From: JAJECS01 sp034428595
Lineage (GTDB): Bacteria; Chloroflexota; UBA11872
Assembly: GCA_034428595.1 (NCBI GenBank)
Contig: DAOUHO010000104.1
Coordinates: 1-33,955 of the forward strand
Reading direction: 5' to 3'
DNA: 33,955 bases
The notes below the pieces were generated by a model. It saw nothing but the letters and a program-made list of their open reading frames with translations. It was not told the origin of the DNA and did no database searches. A program made the translations under genes and the position numbers. Shown here in pieces: positions 31,880 to 33,955 of this stretch (positions within the stretch are counted from its first letter, which is position 1; every line of letters starts with the position of its first letter).

Positions 31880-32191
31880 ATGCTTGTGGTCACGCATCAG
31901 GCCGCGCTTGCCTTGCGCGCCGCCGTCGACGACGCGGCGCTTGCGGAGAAACGTGTCATTCGCGCGCATGCCTTTCGCAACGCGGCCGACGAGTTGGACG
32001 TGCGGCTCGAGCTTGACGAATTGCTGGAGGACGACAAGACGGTGACCTTCGACAACCGGCCCATCTTGGCGGCGGATGCCGGCGCGGCAGATGTGCTGAG
32101 CGGGCATACCCTGACGATTGAACAGCGCGGCGGTCGAGCGCGATTCGCGTTGCGTAAGACGCCGTCGCCGGAGGCGTCGGACGACGGCTGA
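31880..32191 (+). CDS. small HesB/IscA-like protein without cysteines
   Basis: This 103-residue acidic protein starts MLVVTHQAALALRAAVDD, like the opening of HesB/IscA-type proteins (MLTVT..A...I). It continues with ELLEDDKTVTFDNRPILAAD and LSGHTLTIEQRGGRARF, matching the beta-strand layout of that fold. The Cys residues that bind Fe-S in true A-type carriers are absent, so it is at best a HesB-like protein with another role. The assignment is from pattern only. The ATG at 31880 lacks a clear ribosome binding site. It ends 21 bp before the convergent TlpA gene. Confidence 0.6.
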   Translation: MLVVTHQAALALRAAVDDAALAEKRVIRAHAFRNAADELDVRLELDELLEDDKTVTFDNRPILAADAGAADVLSGHTLTIEQRGGRARFALRKTPSPEASDDG

Positions 32192-32212
32192 CTCTGGCGA
32201 TCCGTCCACTGG

Positions 32213-32848
32213 CTAGCGCCCTTCCAGCAATGGCGCCACCAGGTCGGCCAGCTGCTCACTGTCGATCGGACCCACCCAGCGCCGCACGAGCACGCCGCTC
32301 CGCGAGATAACGAACGTTTCCGGCAACCCGGTCACGCCGTACTCGACCGGGATCGACCGCGTGGTGTCCTCGGCGTTGGCGTAGGTGATGTCGAATTCTT
32401 CCAGGAAGGCCCTGGCTTGCGCCTCGTCGTCCCAAACGTCGATGCCGATGACGACCAGCCCCAGGGGGCCGAGGCGCTCGGCGGCGCTCTGCAGCACAGG
32501 GGCTTCCACCCGGCAGGGCGGACACCACGATGCCCAGAAGTTCAGCAGCACGACCTGCCCGCGCAAGTCGGAGAGTTGCAGTTGATCCCCGTCATAGGTG
32601 GTCAGCACGAAGTCGGGCGCCGGGCGCGGGTCCAAATCCACCGTGCGCCCCGTGGCGAAAATGCCGAACTGCCCCTGGTCGGTCTGGCCCCGCAGCGCCA
32701 GCGCCATGACGAGGATGAAGGCCAGGAGCAGGGCAACCGACACGCCCGCGATGGCGACGCGCAGACGCAACGGCAGCACCGGCGAGGCGTCCGTCATGCT
32801 TCCCGCGTCATTGGGTGAAATCGCTTCCGCCGGCTCGGATTCGCGCAT
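32213..32848 (-). CDS. membrane-anchored TlpA/CcmG-type thiol-disulfide protein
   Basis: This 211-residue protein has a cytoplasmic N-terminus, one helix at about 33-52 and a thioredoxin-like domain with the redox motif NFWASWCPPCRVEAP. The cis-Pro region is GVTGLPETFVI. It fits the TlpA/ResA/CcmG group, which reduces apocytochrome c Cys pairs in the periplasm. The ATG at 32848 is preferred: TATATT lies 7 nt upstream, as expected for a -10 element giving a leaderless transcript. An internal ATG at 32797 is possible and has weak GGGAAG upstream. The ccm cluster in this window lacks ccmG, so this protein may serve it. Confidence 0.88.
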   Translation of the reverse strand: MRESEPAEAISPNDAGSMTDASPVLPLRLRVAIAGVSVALLLAFILVMALALRGQTDQGQFGIFATGRTVDLDPRPAPDFVLTTYDGDQLQLSDLRGQVVLLNFWASWCPPCRVEAPVLQSAAERLGPLGLVVIGIDVWDDEAQARAFLEEFDITYANAEDTTRSIPVEYGVTGLPETFVISRSGVLVRRWVGPIDSEQLADLVAPLLEGR

Positions 32849-33036
32849 GTTGGTGAATATACCCACGGTCCGGCGAGCACCGATCGACGCCCCGCTACGT
32901 ATTCCTCTCTGAACGGCAACGTCGCAGGGCGTAGTCTCACGTATCGGCAATGGCGAATGCGCGGTGGATCGGCTGAGACGGCAAGCCTGCGAACCAGGCA
33001 CTATTGGATAGAACAAATCCCGGAGGGGGACGCACA
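32849..33036. promoter_or_regulatory. divergent promoter region between two TlpA-type genes
   Basis: On the minus strand TATATT (32856-32861) stands 7 nt before the ATG at 32848, a spacing typical of leaderless transcription; I see no convincing -35. On the plus strand GGAGG (33022-33026) is the ribosome binding site for the lipoprotein gene. Its promoter is not clear. Confidence 0.45.
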
Positions 33037-33843
33037 GTGAGTACGGTGATGCCGGTGCGGTGGATGTCGCGCCGCCGGTTGCTGATCGGCGGGGCGGTGG
33101 TCGCCGCGACCGCGCTGGCGGCGTGCGGTGAGGACGAAGACGACGCGCAGGTCGCCGCCGAGGCGGAGGTGACGGTTGCCGCGACTCCGCAGGCCACGGC
33201 TGCCGCGACACCGGCGGCCACGATTGCGGCAACACCCGCGGCGACAGCTGCTGCGACGCCCACGGCCGCGCCAGAGCCGACGGCTACGGCTGCCCCTGAG
33301 CCGACGCCAACGCCCGCCCCCGAACCCGAAGAGTCCTCGACGTCGGAATCCGATGTCAGGGCATTTCCGGCCGGCGACCAGATGGCGGCCCCCGATTTCA
33401 CCTGGGAGCACTACGCGCCCAGCGATTCCCTGGGCCGCATGTCCATGACGCTCACCGACATCCTGGCGATTGGAAAGCCCGTGGTGCTCAACTTTTGGGC
33501 GGGCCTGTGTCCCCCGTGTCGCCGGGAGATGCCCGAGTTTCAGGAGGCCTATGACGAGTTCAAGGACCGGGTAATCCTCTTCGGCGTGGACGTCGGCCCG
33601 TTCGTCAACCTCGGATCCACCGAAGATGCCGTCACCCTCATGTCGGAGCTGAAAATCACCTATCCGCTCGGCACGACGTTCAACAACAAGATCCTGATCG
33701 AGTACCGCATCCTCGGCATGCCGGCTACGGTGTTCATCACCCCGCGGGGCACGGTTGTCCGCACGTGGAACGGCGTGCTGGACAAGAACGGCTTGCTCGA
33801 TTTGGTGGCCGAGCTGGAAGAGGCCTCGGAGGCCGGGCTATGA
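33037..33843 (+). CDS. TlpA-type thiol-disulfide lipoprotein with Ala/Thr/Pro linker
   Basis: This 268-residue protein has an N-terminal RRRLLIG twin-arginine-like signal and a lipobox (ALAAC). A low-complexity linker of about 65 residues follows, built from repeated ATPxAT and PEPT units (about residues 45-110). The thioredoxin-like domain has NFWAGLCPPCRREMP and a cis-Pro segment LGMPATVFI. It probably acts on the outer face of the membrane as a disulfide reductase or oxidase. The GTG start is chosen for GGAGG 10 nt upstream; an ATG 12 nt further on is an alternative. The 3' end overlaps the next gene (ATGA). Confidence 0.87.
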   Translation: MSTVMPVRWMSRRRLLIGGAVVAATALAACGEDEDDAQVAAEAEVTVAATPQATAAATPAATIAATPAATAAATPTAAPEPTATAAPEPTPTPAPEPEESSTSESDVRAFPAGDQMAAPDFTWEHYAPSDSLGRMSMTLTDILAIGKPVVLNFWAGLCPPCRREMPEFQEAYDEFKDRVILFGVDVGPFVNLGSTEDAVTLMSELKITYPLGTTFNNKILIEYRILGMPATVFITPRGTVVRTWNGVLDKNGLLDLVAELEEASEAGL

Positions 33844-33955
33844 GCGCCGGCGACGCCTCTGCGGCGATGTCGAAGCCGCGCAAGCGCCCCAAGAGCGCCG
33901 CGATCTTGGCCTATGCCATTCCGGCGGCGGTGGTCGGGGCCCTGATCGGCGTCCT
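33840..33955 (+). CDS. partial membrane protein gene, truncated by window end
   Basis: The ATG overlaps the TlpA lipoprotein stop (ATGA). About 38 residues are seen: a basic cytoplasmic stretch (SKPRKRPKSAA) leads into a hydrophobic helix (ILAYAIPAAVVGALIGVL). Coupling with a TlpA-type gene would suit a CcdA/DsbD-like electron carrier or another redox membrane protein, but the fragment is too short to decide. Confidence 0.7.
   Translation, partial: MSAGDASAAMSKPRKRPKSAAILAYAIPAAVVGALIGV

Noticed and set aside
1..33955. CRISPR array, tRNA, rRNA, prophage or transposase genes
   Set aside because: No regularly spaced direct repeats, tRNA-like cloverleaf, rRNA segments, integrase or transposase motifs were seen; the repeats found are short isolated hairpins.

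Overview
The window is a high-GC, gene-dense bacterial chromosome segment, most likely from a Chloroflexota member; this is inferred, as no rRNA or marker gene is present. The inference rests on an Alternative Complex III (ACIII) cluster, System I (Ccm) cytochrome c maturation, many GTG/TTG starts, 1-10 nt gene overlaps and lipoprotein-type secreted domains. Nothing indicates a phage, plasmid, CRISPR array or transposon.

Respiratory half (minus strand, about 329-20261). Reading in the direction of transcription from 20261: a small two-helix membrane protein, ActA (pentaheme cytochrome c), ActB split into a Tat-exported molybdopterin-oxidoreductase-like protein and a four-cluster ferredoxin protein, two NrfD-like quinol-site proteins (ActF-like, then ActC), ActD and ActE. 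These are followed by a CopD-like membrane protein and the haem-delivery genes ccmE, a fused ccmA-ccmB, ccmC and ccmD. After a 286-bp gap come ccmF, ccmH, a CcmI-like membrane anchor fused to an Asp-box beta-propeller, and a signal-peptide protein with a carboxypeptidase-regulatory-like domain and one C-terminal membrane anchor. After another short gap comes frdABCD, with 1-4 nt-type overlaps throughout, encoding a fumarate reductase-type (E. coli QFR-like) complex II. The block therefore builds a quinone-linked chain: FrdABCD exchanges electrons between succinate/fumarate and quinone, ACIII oxidises quinol, and Ccm makes the c-type haems that ActA and ActE need. A possible next gene runs off the left edge.

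Middle (20262-23583). A divergent intergenic region precedes an aldehyde dehydrogenase gene, which converges on an MFS transporter gene with no obvious start codon. A cobalamin riboswitch and a dispersed palindrome lie upstream of the next operon.

Right half (plus strand mainly). A btuFCD-type vitamin B12 ABC transporter operon under the riboswitch continues without a gap into an MMPL/RND-type exporter and an AttH/CrtC-like lipoprotein. Next come a Gfo/Idh/MocA oxidoreductase, a convergent endonuclease/exonuclease/phosphatase-family protein, a small HesB-like protein, and two divergent TlpA-type thiol-disulfide proteins (one membrane-anchored, one a lipoprotein with an Ala/Thr/Pro linker). 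The latter overlaps a truncated membrane-protein gene at the right edge. The TlpA proteins are candidates for the CcmG function missing from the ccm cluster.

The most unusual content is the ccm tail. The periplasmic TPR domain expected on CcmI is replaced by a beta-propeller, and an uncharacterised membrane-anchored beta-domain protein is translationally coupled to it. Other departures from textbook gene structure are the CcmAB fusion, the split ActB and a CcmE in which the Tyr of the haem motif is Phe. Four copies of a TTCCCGC/GCGGGAA hairpin and two of a TAGGG/CCCTA hairpin sit between genes.
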